Source of the DNA: Fibrobacter sp.
GTDB lineage: Bacteria > Fibrobacterota > Fibrobacteria > Fibrobacterales > Fibrobacteraceae
Assembly: GCA_024398955.1 (NCBI GenBank)
Contig: JAKSIG010000013.1
Coordinates: forward strand, 1 to 64,000
Direction: 5' to 3'
DNA length: 64,000 nucleotides
Shown in pieces: positions 8,322-17,323 of the stretch. Within the stretch, counting starts at the first letter, position 1, and every line of letters starts with the position of its first letter. Under the pieces are notes generated by a model that worked only from the letters and a program-made list of their open reading frames with translations, was not told where the DNA came from and searched no databases. A program made the position numbers and the translations under genes.

Positions 8322-11300
8322 TTACTTTACGTTAAAGTATTCGATTTCGGGATGGCTGATGTACAACCCGCTGACAGATGCCTGCGGATACATGGCGCCG
8401 TTTTCTGTAAGGCTGATTCCAACGCTGTTGAAGTCGATGAGCTTAGCCACGTTGAAGATTTCCCTGATGTTAGGCAATACCGGATAACCCACAGCCGGGC
8501 GGATGCCCTTCCAGCTGTTGTTTGCAGCCAGTTGCTGGCTCAGGTATTCGGCGCCTGCTTCTGCCAAGCGGTCTGCCACAGTCTGCATCAAAAGAACGTC
8601 GTAATCGCTGCCGCCCTGTTCTGCCTTCAGCTTTTCGAGGCGTTTGACGAAGGCGTCGCTGACGGTAACGGCGAATGCACCTACGATATCGCGGAAAATC
8701 TTGTCGCCCGCCACAGAAGCGTAAACGCTAGCGGTCTTGGCGTCAGAGGGAGCCACATAGTCGCAAAGGGCAAGGCAAGTGCCTTCGGGATTCTGCTGAC
8801 GTGCGGTTGCTATTTCAACGATGTCGGCGTCGGTACCGGTGCGGCCCGTATTAAACGTGATGCCGTCGGCGGTACCTGCAGCCGGGTAGAATGCCTGTAC
8901 TGCACGGAGGGCGTATTCCGGCTTGTTCAGTTCGGCGAGAAGTGCGTCAGCATCGACGCGAAGTTTCTTGGCTTCGTCGCAGTCAGCCTTCACCTTCCAA
9001 GTGAAGAAGAAGTAATCCCAGCTAATCAGCGGAATAACCTTATCCAAAGAAATGGGCGGCAGCTTACTTTCGCCGAAGAAGGGCGGCTGCACCGGGCTAT
9101 ACTTGGACCAGTCGCACTTGAAGCGGCGTTCCACAGGAGTAGATTCTGCGGCAGCCATGGCGACCGCCTTTGCAGTAATCTTGCCGGATTGTTCGTCACG
9201 AATTCGCTGCTGTTCCTTGCGGTTTTCTTCGATGGTAGCGTCACGAGTGGCGGGATCCAGAAGCTTTGCGGCAAGGCCCGGATTGGACGCTGCATCACGG
9301 ACATGGAAAACGGGGCCATCGTAGCAAGGAGCGATCTTCACCGCCGTATGGGTGGGCGAAGTAGTTGCACCGCCCACGATGATAGGAATGCGAAGGCCCG
9401 CCTTCTGCATTTCCTTGGCCACAGTGCACATTTCTTCCAAAGACGGAGTGATAAGTCCAGATAGGCTCAAGATGTCGGCCTTATGTTCAATGGCGGCCTT
9501 CACGATCACATCTTCTGTTACCATAACGCCAAGGTCCACCATCTCAAAGCCGTTGCAGGCCATGATGACGGAAACGATGTTCTTGCCGATATCGTGGACG
9601 TCACCCTTCACGGTGGCGATGACGATCTTGCCACGGGAAGCCGCGGAACCGTTGGCGGCATCGGCCGCCTTACCCGCCTCGATGTAGGGCTGCAAAATTT
9701 CCACGGCCTTCTTCATGGTACGCGCAGTCTTCACCACCTGGGGCAGGAACATTTCGCCGGCGCCAAAACGGCGGCCCACTTCGTTCATGCCATCCATGAG
9801 GGGGCCAGAAATAATGTTCACCGGGCTGTCACCGCGGTTGATCAATTCCATCAGATCCGGCTGAAGGGTTGTAGAAGTTCCCTTCAAGAGGGCTTCCTGC
9901 AAGCGCTGTTCTGGAGTAGTCTGAGCTGCAGCGGCATTCCCGGCAGCGGCGCCCGATTCGGTGGAACCAGCAACATTTGCAGAACCGGCTCCCATGGCAA
10001 AGATTGCCTTGGGATCGTACTTGGCGCCAGTTTCCTTAGCCTTTGCGGCGGCCTCGTTCATGCGGCTTGCAATTTCAATCAGTTCCTCGCTAGATTCCGG
10101 ATGGGTGTTCAGCAACACTTCGGTAATGGCCAATCGAAGTTCCAGAGGAATGGTCCTGTAGTCCACAGCAGCGGCGGGATTCATGATGGCCATGCCCATG
10201 CCGTTGGGAGTTGCCAAGTGCAGCATGGTAGAGTGCATAGCTTCGCGGAGGTAGTTGTTTCCGCGGAAGGCGAAACTCAGGTTGGAAAGACCTCCGGAAA
10301 TGCGGACACCTGGCAAGTTGTCGATAATCCAGCGGCAGGCGCGAATAAAGTCGTGGGCGTAGGCGTTATGTTCCGCCATGCCTGTTGCCACCGTCAAGAC
10401 GTTGGGGTCGAAAATAATGTCAGAGGGATCGAAGCTGCACTGTTCCGTAATAATCTTGTAGGCGCGGGACGCTATGGCCACGCGGCGGTCGTAATTGGTG
10501 GCCTGACCTTCTTCGTCAAAGAGCATTACGATGACGGCTGCGCCCAAGCGCTTCACCGTCTTGGCATGTTCAATAAAAGCTTCCTCACCCATCTTTAGAG
10601 AGATGGAATTCACGATGCACTTGCCCTGAGCGCACTTCAGGCCTTCTTCGATGACTTCGAAGCGGGAGCTGTCCACCATGATGGGCACGCGGCTAATTGC
10701 CGGGTCTGAAGCCAGCAAGTTCAGGAAGGTGCGCATTTCCTGCTTGGCATCCAAAAGGCCATCGTCCATGTTGACGTCAACCACCTGGGCACCATCTTCC
10801 ACCTGCTTGCGGGCGATGTCCAGAGCTTCGTCGTAGTTCTTTTCGTTGATAAGTCGCAGGAACTTCTTGGAGCCAGCCACGTTGCAGCGTTCTCCCACCT
10901 GCACAAAATCTTCGGCGTTACAGTTGTCGGCGCCGTTGCTTGGGCGCACCTGAGAAACCATCAGCGGTTCCAGGCCTGCGAGACGCAGTAGCGGAGAGGT
11001 TGCGAACGCAGGAGCGGGCTTGCGGCGTTCGTAGTCTGCAGGCAAGGCATCCAGCATTTTGCGCATGGCTGCAATGTGTTCCGGCGTAGTACCGCAGCAG
11101 CCACCAACCATGTTCACCAGTTTTTCATCAATGTAGGGCTTCAGCTTCTGCACCATGTCGGCAGGAGTGTCATCGTAACCGCCAAACTGGTTAGGCAAAC
11201 CTGCATTAGGATGGCAGCTGATATAGCAAGGAGCCTGCTTACCCATACGGCGCAGGTAAGGCACCATGCCGTCGGCACCAAGACCGCAATTCAAGCCAAT

Positions 11301-12023
11301 GGACAAAGGCTTTACGTGCATCACGCTGATAGCGAAGGCTTCCACCGTCTGCCCAGAAAGGGTGCGGCCCGAAGCGTCACTCACCGTCATGGAGAACATG
11401 ACTTCAACGGGCTTCAGGGCGGCGATGGCTTCGGCGGCGTTCTTGCCTGCAGCTTCGGCGCTTGCGACCGCGTCGGCCTTGCGCTTTTCCATCACCTTCA
11501 TGTAGGCGCTTGCTGCCGCCTTGGCGTTCAACGTATCAAAAATCGTTTCGATAAGGATTGCGTCTACGCCTTCTTCAATCAGCACCTGGATCTGTTCCAG
11601 GTAGGCGTCTTCCAATTCATCGAAAGTAATGCTACGGCTGGCAGGATCGTTCACATCCTCGCTCATAGAAAGCATCTTGCTGGTGGGACCCACGTCGCCC
11701 AGGATGTAAACCTTGCGGCCGTACTTTTCCATGGCCTCGGCAGCAGCCTGCTTGGCGATCTTTACAGAAGCGCGGTTCATTTCCGCAATGCGATGTTCCT
11801 GATGGTATTCGTGCTGGCTCACCCTCTGGCTAGAGAAGGTGTTGGTGGTAAGGCAGTCCACGCCGGCGTCCACATAGCGGCGCTGGATATCCAAGATGAC
11901 ATCGGGACGTTCAATAGAGAGCATGTCGTTGTTGGCACCCTTAATCCCATAAGTCTGAATGACAGAACCCATGCCGCCATCCAGCAGCAACATCTTGTTT
12001 TCAAATGCTTCGCGTAAAGTCAT
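8322..12023 (-). CDS. metH: Cobalamin-dependent methionine synthase
   Basis: A 1233-residue full-length MetH that transfers a methyl group from methyltetrahydrofolate to homocysteine through cobalamin. Domains in order: homocysteine-binding barrel (about 1-325) with zinc ligands in GLNCGLGA (about 245) and GGCCGTTP (about 308); pterin-binding barrel (about 360-640); cap and B12 domain with the lower-ligand motif GDVHDIGKN (about 806); and the AdoMet reactivation domain with ENGAMYPQASVSG near the end. Ala-rich insertions at about residues 185-210 and 690-715 look like linkers. The ATG is only 13 bases after a TAAAAT box on the minus strand, so the transcript may be leaderless. I found no cobalamin or SAM riboswitch in the upstream 340 bp. 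Confidence 0.95.
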   Translation of the reverse strand: MTLREAFENKMLLLDGGMGSVIQTYGIKGANNDMLSIERPDVILDIQRRYVDAGVDCLTTNTFSSQRVSQHEYHQEHRIAEMNRASVKIAKQAAAEAMEKYGRKVYILGDVGPTSKMLSMSEDVNDPASRSITFDELEDAYLEQIQVLIEEGVDAILIETIFDTLNAKAAASAYMKVMEKRKADAVASAEAAGKNAAEAIAALKPVEVMFSMTVSDASGRTLSGQTVEAFAISVMHVKPLSIGLNCGLGADGMVPYLRRMGKQAPCYISCHPNAGLPNQFGGYDDTPADMVQKLKPYIDEKLVNMVGGCCGTTPEHIAAMRKMLDALPADYERRKPAPAFATSPLLRLAGLEPLMVSQVRPSNGADNCNAEDFVQVGERCNVAGSKKFLRLINEKNYDEALDIARKQVEDGAQVVDVNMDDGLLDAKQEMRTFLNLLASDPAISRVPIMVDSSRFEVIEEGLKCAQGKCIVNSISLKMGEEAFIEHAKTVKRLGAAVIVMLFDEEGQATNYDRRVAIASRAYKIITEQCSFDPSDIIFDPNVLTVATGMAEHNAYAHDFIRACRWIIDNLPGVRISGGLSNLSFAFRGNNYLREAMHSTMLHLATPNGMGMAIMNPAAAVDYRTIPLELRLAITEVLLNTHPESSEELIEIASRMNEAAAKAKETGAKYDPKAIFAMGAGSANVAGSTESGAAAGNAAAAQTTPEQRLQEALLKGTSTTLQPDLMELINRGDSPVNIISGPLMDGMNEVGRRFGAGEMFLPQVVKTARTMKKAVEILQPYIEAGKAADAANGSAASRGKIVIATVKGDVHDIGKNIVSVIMACNGFEMVDLGVMVTEDVIVKAAIEHKADILSLSGLITPSLEEMCTVAKEMQKAGLRIPIIVGGATTSPTHTAVKIAPCYDGPVFHVRDAASNPGLAAKLLDPATRDATIEENRKEQQRIRDEQSGKITAKAVAMAAAESTPVERRFKCDWSKYSPVQPPFFGESKLPPISLDKVIPLISWDYFFFTWKVKADCDEAKKLRVDADALLAELNKPEYALRAVQAFYPAAGTADGITFNTGRTGTDADIVEIATARQQNPEGTCLALCDYVAPSDAKTASVYASVAGDKIFRDIVGAFAVTVSDAFVKRLEKLKAEQGGSDYDVLLMQTVADRLAEAGAEYLSQQLAANNSWKGIRPAVGYPVLPNIREIFNVAKLIDFNSVGISLTENGAMYPQASVSGLYISHPEIEYFNVK

Positions 12024-12273
12024 GGACTCAATTTTAGAAATTTGCCCCTAAAATTCACTATGTACGACCTTGGACTAATTACGATTTTTGAAAAGTTTGT
12101 CGTGACTATCGGCAAAACCTATAACAAGAAATAGTCCGTTTATATACAGACTGCATTTTTACCCCGCAATTTTTATAAAGGACAATAAAAAAACTCCTAT
12201 AGGTGCCTTTTTTTCAAAAAATGCCGTTTTTTCGGGATTCATCCAGTATTTGTGATAATCTTCACATTCCTTT
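12024..12273. other. AT-rich intergenic stretch between metH and the regulator
   Basis: No gene seen. It holds the short metH promoter region next to 12024, one reversed copy of the AT-rich word GCAATTTTTATAAA (12166-12179), a CCTATAGG palindrome flanked by A and T runs near 12190-12212, and a TTTTTTCAAAAAATGCCG segment near 12212. The remainder shows no structure I can name. Confidence 0.5.
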
Positions 12274-12337
12274 TGGACAAAACGTCCACAGCAATTTGTT
12301 TAATTGATTATCTTTTGATATGGCGAAAGTCTATCTT
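12274..12337 (+). promoter_or_regulatory. Palindromic operator plus -10 of the TIGR02147 gene
   Basis: TGGACAAAACGTCCA (12274-12288, centre 12281). A TATCTT box starts at 12332, exactly 51 bp on. The gene start is 34 bp further. This is the only copy found before a non-enzyme gene. A second TATCTT at 12309 does not keep the spacing. Confidence 0.8.
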
Positions 12338-12365
12338 ATGTTTGTAAAGATTTGGATAGATTACT

Positions 12366-13229
12366 ATGGTTACGTTTTCTGACATCGTGGATTACCGCGA
12401 ATTCCTAAAGGCCTTCTACGACCGCAAAAAGGCAGAGATGCCTTTCTACAGCTATCGTATGATGGGCGATAAGTTGGGTCTTGATTCCAGCTATCTATAT
12501 AGGGTGCTCCAGAAGAAGCAGCACCTGCCTGCCCGTGCTTTGCCCGCTGCCAAGGAAATGCTAGACCTTTCTGGTCGCGAAGCTGAATACTTCGACCTGC
12601 TATTTTCCGCCTCTGTTACCAAGGACAAGGCTCAGCGCGAAGAACTGATGGCCAAGGCGCTCTCTCTAAGAGACGTGAATCGTCATAGCCTGGTCGCTGC
12701 AGAACTTAAGCTTCTGGAAAACTGGTGGATTCCCGCCGTTCGCGCTTACCTGGAACTGAATGGTGGCGTGGTGAACCTGAAGCAGATCGCTCATGACATC
12801 TGCCCGCCTATTACCGAGGCTCAGGCTCAAGAAGCCATTGATACCCTGCTGGAAGTGGGTCTTGTCAAGAAGATGGCTTCTGGTAAACTTGCTCTTACCG
12901 ACGCTCATCTGACCGCTGGTGGCCCCGAGAAGAAGGCTGCCGTGCGCAAGTTCCAGCGTCAGGTGTTGTCTTTAGCTAGTGATGCTCTTGACAATGTCCC
13001 TGTGGACGAAAGAAATATTTCTACTCTTACGTTGTCAGTCGACCAGTCTTGTTTTGAAGATTTGGGAGACATGCTCCGTGAATTCAGACGTCTGGTTCAA
13101 AAGCGCGTCGATGGCGCCAAGAATCCCGATCGTGTGATGCAACTGTCGATGGCCTTCTACCCGGTAGCCCGCAAGGGTGGGGTTGGCTCTGTAGATGCGA
13201 CGGAGGTTGGCAAAAGGGAGACAAAATGA
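12366..13229 (+). CDS. TIGR02147-family DNA-binding protein, candidate regulator of the hemicellulase island
   Basis: A 287-residue member of TIGR02147, a large paralogous family of Fibrobacter. The N-terminal part contains YREFLKAFYDRKKAEMPFYS, then a helix-turn-helix-like LGLDSSYLYRVLQKKQHLP (about residues 39-57). The middle (about 110-175) has a second winged-helix-like region with PITEAQAQEAIDTLLEVGLV, and the tail holds VMQLSMAFYPVARK. The function of the family is not established; the fold suggests DNA binding. Its stop overlaps the ATG of a lipoprotein gene by 4 bp. Its own promoter carries the palindrome found before 13 enzyme genes downstream, so it may regulate itself and them. No strong ribosome site is visible before the ATG. 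Confidence 0.8.
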   Translation: MVTFSDIVDYREFLKAFYDRKKAEMPFYSYRMMGDKLGLDSSYLYRVLQKKQHLPARALPAAKEMLDLSGREAEYFDLLFSASVTKDKAQREELMAKALSLRDVNRHSLVAAELKLLENWWIPAVRAYLELNGGVVNLKQIAHDICPPITEAQAQEAIDTLLEVGLVKKMASGKLALTDAHLTAGGPEKKAAVRKFQRQVLSLASDALDNVPVDERNISTLTLSVDQSCFEDLGDMLREFRRLVQKRVDGAKNPDRVMQLSMAFYPVARKGGVGSVDATEVGKRETK

Positions 13230-14614
13230 AAAAGTGGGTGTGGCATATAAGTCTAGCTGCTGCGAGCGCATTCGGTGCGCTTTTTGTCGCGTGCAGTAAC
13301 GACAAAACCGCAGGCTCTTCGTTCGAGACGGAGAACTCGGTTGCCTCTGTGGCTATGAAAGTCCAGCTGCCCGATGGCAATCCTGCTGCTCGTACCCAGG
13401 TTCTGGTGCGTCCTAGCAGTTTCTTGGCTGGCGCAAGTTCTCGTGCTATTGATGCTTCTGTTGCAGGTGATGTTGTAGAGTCTGATTCTGCTGCAGGTAT
13501 CTTTAATGAAACGACAGACGACCAGGGCCGGTTGAACCTGCCTAAGATGAAACCGGGTTCCTATGTCATCGAAGTCCGTGGCGAAACCATGAAGGCTGTC
13601 GCTAGCGTCGATGTCAAGGATAGTTCCTGCGATTCTGTTTCTATGACTCTTGCAAAGACCGGTTCCCTTAAGGGCCAGGTGGTGATGCCGTATCGCGCAT
13701 CTTCTGTGTCTGTGGGTATCCAGGGTCTTGATTATGTTGTTCAAACTGACGGCCATGGCGAGTTCGAATTTACCTCTCTGCCTGCTGGCGAGTTCAGCGC
13801 TGTGGGCTTCATTTACACCGAACAGGAAATTGCTGGCGGTGAAAGTGTTGGTACCACTCAGATTCTGGGTTCCAAGGTCGTTGAAATTTCTACTAAGTCT
13901 GGTAACGGCGACGTAGAAGATGTTATTATCGGCTCTCGCCCGGTTCCTGTTCCTGTGGATACTGTACCCGAAGATACCGTGGCCGAAGACACTACTCCGG
14001 CTTACCCCTACGTTCTGTTCGAAGATTTCGAAGACAGCACTTACGGCTGGTATACTACGGTTTCTCGCTATGCCGAGGCTGCGCTTAGCGCCGATGAAGC
14101 TGGATTCGATCGCGATGGTCTTTGTGCCCGCTTTGAATATCAGGCTGACTCCATGAGCACCTGGACCTTGATGGGTCGTGCCTTTACGCGCCCGCAGGAT
14201 CTGAGTGATTTGGACTCTGTGGTCTTCTGGGTTCGTGCAACTGAGCGCGACAGCCAGTGGGTAAGCTTCTCCTTCGATGTCCTGGTCGACAGTGCAACTG
14301 CTGCCGAAACCGGCTACGAAAATGGAAAGTCCTGGATTCATTTCCGCAAGTTGAGTACCGAATGGAACCGTCTGGTGGTTTATCCGGATTCCTTGATCCC
14401 GACCGATTCCATAGAAGTGAATGCAGGAAACATTGGCTGGGACGCTGTCAAGACCCACGTGACCAACATCAACGTGTTTGCCGGCAGCCATAAGAAGGGT
14501 TCTTCTCACGAACTGTTTGTCGATGATATCGAGTTCTTCGGTGCCGAAATTGATGAATCTGTTGCAGAAGAAACGTCTGAAGAAGCTGAATCCAAGAAAA
14601 AGTCTGAAGAATAA
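13226..14614 (+). CDS. Lipoprotein with regulatory-like repeats and a CBM11-like domain, partner of the regulator
   Basis: A 462-residue predicted lipoprotein. The N-terminus is a short basic and hydrophobic signal ending FVAC, with Cys23 as the acylation site. Residues about 40-215 hold two carboxypeptidase-regulatory-like beta units, each with a DDQG or DGHG turn followed by a PG- or AG-containing strand (KPGSYVIEV, PAGEFSAVGF). After a Pro/Thr/Glu linker, residues about 265-445 form a galactose-binding-like sandwich resembling CBM11: FEDFEDSTYGWY at the front, a central DLDSVVFWVRA strand, and LFVDDIEFFG at the end. The tail is Glu/Ser/Lys-rich. Translational coupling to the TIGR02147 gene suggests the two proteins act together; sensing polysaccharide at the envelope is an inference. 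Confidence 0.75.
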   Translation: MKKWVWHISLAAASAFGALFVACSNDKTAGSSFETENSVASVAMKVQLPDGNPAARTQVLVRPSSFLAGASSRAIDASVAGDVVESDSAAGIFNETTDDQGRLNLPKMKPGSYVIEVRGETMKAVASVDVKDSSCDSVSMTLAKTGSLKGQVVMPYRASSVSVGIQGLDYVVQTDGHGEFEFTSLPAGEFSAVGFIYTEQEIAGGESVGTTQILGSKVVEISTKSGNGDVEDVIIGSRPVPVPVDTVPEDTVAEDTTPAYPYVLFEDFEDSTYGWYTTVSRYAEAALSADEAGFDRDGLCARFEYQADSMSTWTLMGRAFTRPQDLSDLDSVVFWVRATERDSQWVSFSFDVLVDSATAAETGYENGKSWIHFRKLSTEWNRLVVYPDSLIPTDSIEVNAGNIGWDAVKTHVTNINVFAGSHKKGSSHELFVDDIEFFGAEIDESVAEETSEEAESKKKSEE

Positions 14615-14639
14615 GGCTTCCTGGTAAAGAACTTTAAGA

Positions 14640-14671
14640 AAGGCCTGCCACTATGGTGGTGGGCCTTTTTT
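14640..14671 (+). terminator. Terminator of the regulator-lipoprotein operon
   Basis: AAGGCCTGCCAC TATG GTGGTGGGCCTT followed by TTTT. Confidence 0.8.
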
Positions 14672-14713
14672 GCGTTTATCTTAAAAGAATGCGATCCTTG
14701 ATGCATTCCGTTA

Positions 14714-14777
14714 TTGACAAGTTGTCCATAGAACGTTTGTGCCTGGCTGAAAAAAATTGTTTTTTCAAAGATATCTT
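14714..14777 (+). promoter_or_regulatory. Palindromic operator plus -10 of the first GH43 gene
   Basis: TTGACAAGTTGTCCA (centre 14721) and TATCTT from 14772, 51 bp apart. Gene start at 14826. Confidence 0.8.
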
Positions 14778-14825
14778 TAAAACATAAAGATAAGGCTGAG
14801 TGTTTTTGGCCTTAGGGAGTTTGAA

Positions 14826-17099
14826 ATGAATTTTTTTAAAAAGGTAATCGGCGCTACATTTGCAGCAGGCCTTGCCACCTTCGGCTTGGCTTATAACCCG
14901 ATTTCTACCTATCATTACTTGGCTGACCCAGGTGCGGCTGCCGATGATGAGTATTTCTACATCATTACGGACTCTGACGACCCGGCCGCCTATGACGCCA
15001 ACGGTTATTCTATCAAGGCCCTCTATGCCTTCCGTTCCAAGGATATGCAGAACTGGACCGACTTCGGTATCATCTACGATGCCCGCCAGGTAAACGGCAT
15101 TGGCGATATCTGGGCATCCGGCATTGCCAAGAATCCCAACGATGGTAGGCTATACATTGTGTTCCCCGATGGCGGCGGTGGCGGTATCGGCCTTATCGGT
15201 GCCGACAGCATTGCCGGCCCTTGGACAAACCCCCTTCCCAACAACAAGAAGTTGATCAACAACTGGGGCGGCGGCTTTGCTGACTGTGATGGCATTGGCT
15301 GGTGCTTTGACCCGGCTATCTTCTACGATACCGACGGCACGGGGTATTTTACCTTTGGCGGCGGTAGCAGCGATTCCCGTCCTGCAGCCGACAATAACAA
15401 CAACATCTTCAATATCTACAAGCTGAACAAGGATATGAAGGGCTTCGATACAAAGCCGACCCAGCTGAAGATTGGTGGCCCCAAGGCTATGGAAGCTTCC
15501 TATATCCATAAGTACAAAGACAACTACTACCTGTCTTACAGTACTGCAGACTTGCGCATTGCATACGGTATGTCTAAGAGCCCCACAGGTCCTTACACCT
15601 ATAAGGGCATCTTCATGGGCAATCCCAATATCAATGGCCAGAACATCAATGCCAATAACAATAACCATCATGGTATTGCCGAATTCAAGGGCCACTGGTA
15701 CGTTGTCTATCATGATCGTCGTATTGCTAATGGTTACGATGGCCTTGAAAAGATTCCTGCCGATGATGGTAAGCCGAATCCGGTTCCCGCATTCCATCGT
15801 AGTGTTAGTGTTGATGAATTCACCTATGCTGCCGATGGTTCCATGAATAGCTTGACTTTTACAAAGGAAGGCCCCAAGCAGATTGAAAACTTTGACCCCT
15901 ACGATTGGTATCCGGCTTTGACCAGCTCCAAGCAGAAGGGTGTCCGCAGCCGTTCCAACTGGGCTCCGGGCAAGGTTGCCGAAAACATCTTGCTTCCGCT
16001 TGCCAGCCGTAGCGAATCCTGGATTCGCGTTTCTGGCGTGGATTTCGGTAAGGGCGCAACTGGCTTTACTGTAGAAGCCGCAAGCGTTGCCGACAACAAC
16101 AAGATTGAAATCCGCAAGGGCTCTGCAACGGGTACCCTGGCTGGCACCTGTACCCTCAAGAAGACTGGTTCCAAGAGCACCTTTGCAGAAACTTCCTGCG
16201 ATGTAGATGGCCTCTCCGGCATTGTGGAGCAGCTGTTCCTGGTGTTCAAGGGTTCTCAGGACTCTACCATGGCCATCAAGGGCTGGGGCTTCGAAGGTAG
16301 CGGCAAGACTCCTCCGGAACCGCAGAAACCTTTTGGCGGCAAGGCTTGGGCAATTCCTGGTAAGATTCAGATGGAAGACTTCGATGTTCCGGGTACTGGC
16401 CGCGGTGACGAGTATGCTTCCTATAGCGATAATGATGAAGAAAACCATGGCGACAGCGACTACCGTAAGGATGACGCCCCGTCTGTTGATCTCTACAAGA
16501 AGTCTGGCGACCGCATTGTTGTAGGCTACATCCAGAAGGGTGAATGGCTGGAATACACGGTGAATGTGGCTGAAACTGGTACTTATACCATGTTTGCCGC
16601 AGTGGCTTCCGATGGCGGCTCCAGTTTCCAGCTTTCTGTGGATGGCGAGAACATTACCGAAGAAATCGCAGTTCCTGCAGCCAAGAAGGAAGAAGGTGCC
16701 GAACAGAACTTTGACGACTATGCCAAGGTTTCTGCAAAAGTTAACCTGACCAAGGGTGAGCATGTTCTTCGCTTTACGGCAACTGCCGACTGGTTCGATA
16801 TAGACTACGTCAACTTTGAGGCTGGCGAAGATGCCGTTGACCCGGATCCGATTGTTGGCGAAGGTGAACAGACTCCTGTTGTAGGTGACAGTACTGCCAT
16901 TGGTAAGGTCGTTCGCTTGAATTCCGCTGCCGTGGAAACCTTCGGTGTATTCGATTTGAAGGGCAAAAAGGTTGCCTCTATAGAAGCTGTGGGTCTTTCT
17001 TCTGCCGTTTCTCAATGGAAGAACAGTGCCAAGCTTCAGGGTATCTATGTGATCCGTGGTTCCAAGGGGCAGATGTCCAAGATTCGCGTCACTCGCTAA
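14826..17099 (+). CDS. Secreted GH43 arabinofuranosidase/xylosidase with two CBM6-like modules
   Basis: 757 residues: signal peptide (about 1-22); five-bladed GH43 catalytic domain (about 23-350); a CBM6-like module (about 355-492); the island-type CBM6 (about 500-665, from AIPGKIQMEDFDVPG); linker; C-terminal paralogous module (about 691-757). The three GH43 acids are visible: base Asp in HYLADPGA, modulator Asp in CFDPAIFYDTDG, acid Glu in AMEASYIHKY. Expected to release arabinose or xylose from arabinoxylan; exact specificity cannot be read from sequence. The architecture of catalytic domain, CBM6 and terminal module recalls the arabinoxylan arabinofuranohydrolase described in F. succinogenes. 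Confidence 0.88.
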   Translation: MNFFKKVIGATFAAGLATFGLAYNPISTYHYLADPGAAADDEYFYIITDSDDPAAYDANGYSIKALYAFRSKDMQNWTDFGIIYDARQVNGIGDIWASGIAKNPNDGRLYIVFPDGGGGGIGLIGADSIAGPWTNPLPNNKKLINNWGGGFADCDGIGWCFDPAIFYDTDGTGYFTFGGGSSDSRPAADNNNNIFNIYKLNKDMKGFDTKPTQLKIGGPKAMEASYIHKYKDNYYLSYSTADLRIAYGMSKSPTGPYTYKGIFMGNPNINGQNINANNNNHHGIAEFKGHWYVVYHDRRIANGYDGLEKIPADDGKPNPVPAFHRSVSVDEFTYAADGSMNSLTFTKEGPKQIENFDPYDWYPALTSSKQKGVRSRSNWAPGKVAENILLPLASRSESWIRVSGVDFGKGATGFTVEAASVADNNKIEIRKGSATGTLAGTCTLKKTGSKSTFAETSCDVDGLSGIVEQLFLVFKGSQDSTMAIKGWGFEGSGKTPPEPQKPFGGKAWAIPGKIQMEDFDVPGTGRGDEYASYSDNDEENHGDSDYRKDDAPSVDLYKKSGDRIVVGYIQKGEWLEYTVNVAETGTYTMFAAVASDGGSSFQLSVDGENITEEIAVPAAKKEEGAEQNFDDYAKVSAKVNLTKGEHVLRFTATADWFDIDYVNFEAGEDAVDPDPIVGEGEQTPVVGDSTAIGKVVRLNSAAVETFGVFDLKGKKVASIEAVGLSSAVSQWKNSAKLQGIYVIRGSKGQMSKIRVTR

Positions 17100-17172
17100 A
17101 ATTAAACGCAAATTGCTGAATTTGGCGAATTTCGCTTAAAAACGGCAAAAAAGGAACTCCATAAACACATCC

Positions 17173-17207
17173 AAAAGCCTCTCGGAAAGTATCCGGGGGG
17201 CTTTTGA
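17173..17207 (+). terminator. Terminator after first GH43 gene
   Basis: AAAAGCC...CTCGG, loop, CCGGG...GGCTTTT. It ends 4 bp before the next operator. Confidence 0.8.
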
Positions 17208-17210
17208 CTA

Positions 17211-17274
17211 TGGACAATTTGTCAATGGGATTTGCATGGCCTTAGGGAATACTTATTCTAAATGAGAATATTTT
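17211..17274 (+). promoter_or_regulatory. Palindromic operator plus -10 of the GH30 gene
   Basis: TGGACAATTTGTCAA (centre 17218) and TATTTT from 17269, 51 bp apart. Gene start at 17324. Confidence 0.8.
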
Positions 17275-17323
17275 TAGATACGTAGAGCCAGTGGTGTGGC
17301 TTTATGCTCAAGGAGTATGGGAT

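Noticed and set aside
12024-12365. Cobalamin or SAM riboswitch upstream of metH
   Set aside because: No B12-box-like or SAM-aptamer-like conserved core or long structured leader is visible; the promoter seems to abut the ATG.
15150-17111. Very long open frames on the minus strand opposite the GH genes (for example 15150-17111, 17345-19324, 30747-32660, 38606-40639)
   Set aside because: They mirror biased codon use of the real genes, have no start signals and encode no recognisable proteins.
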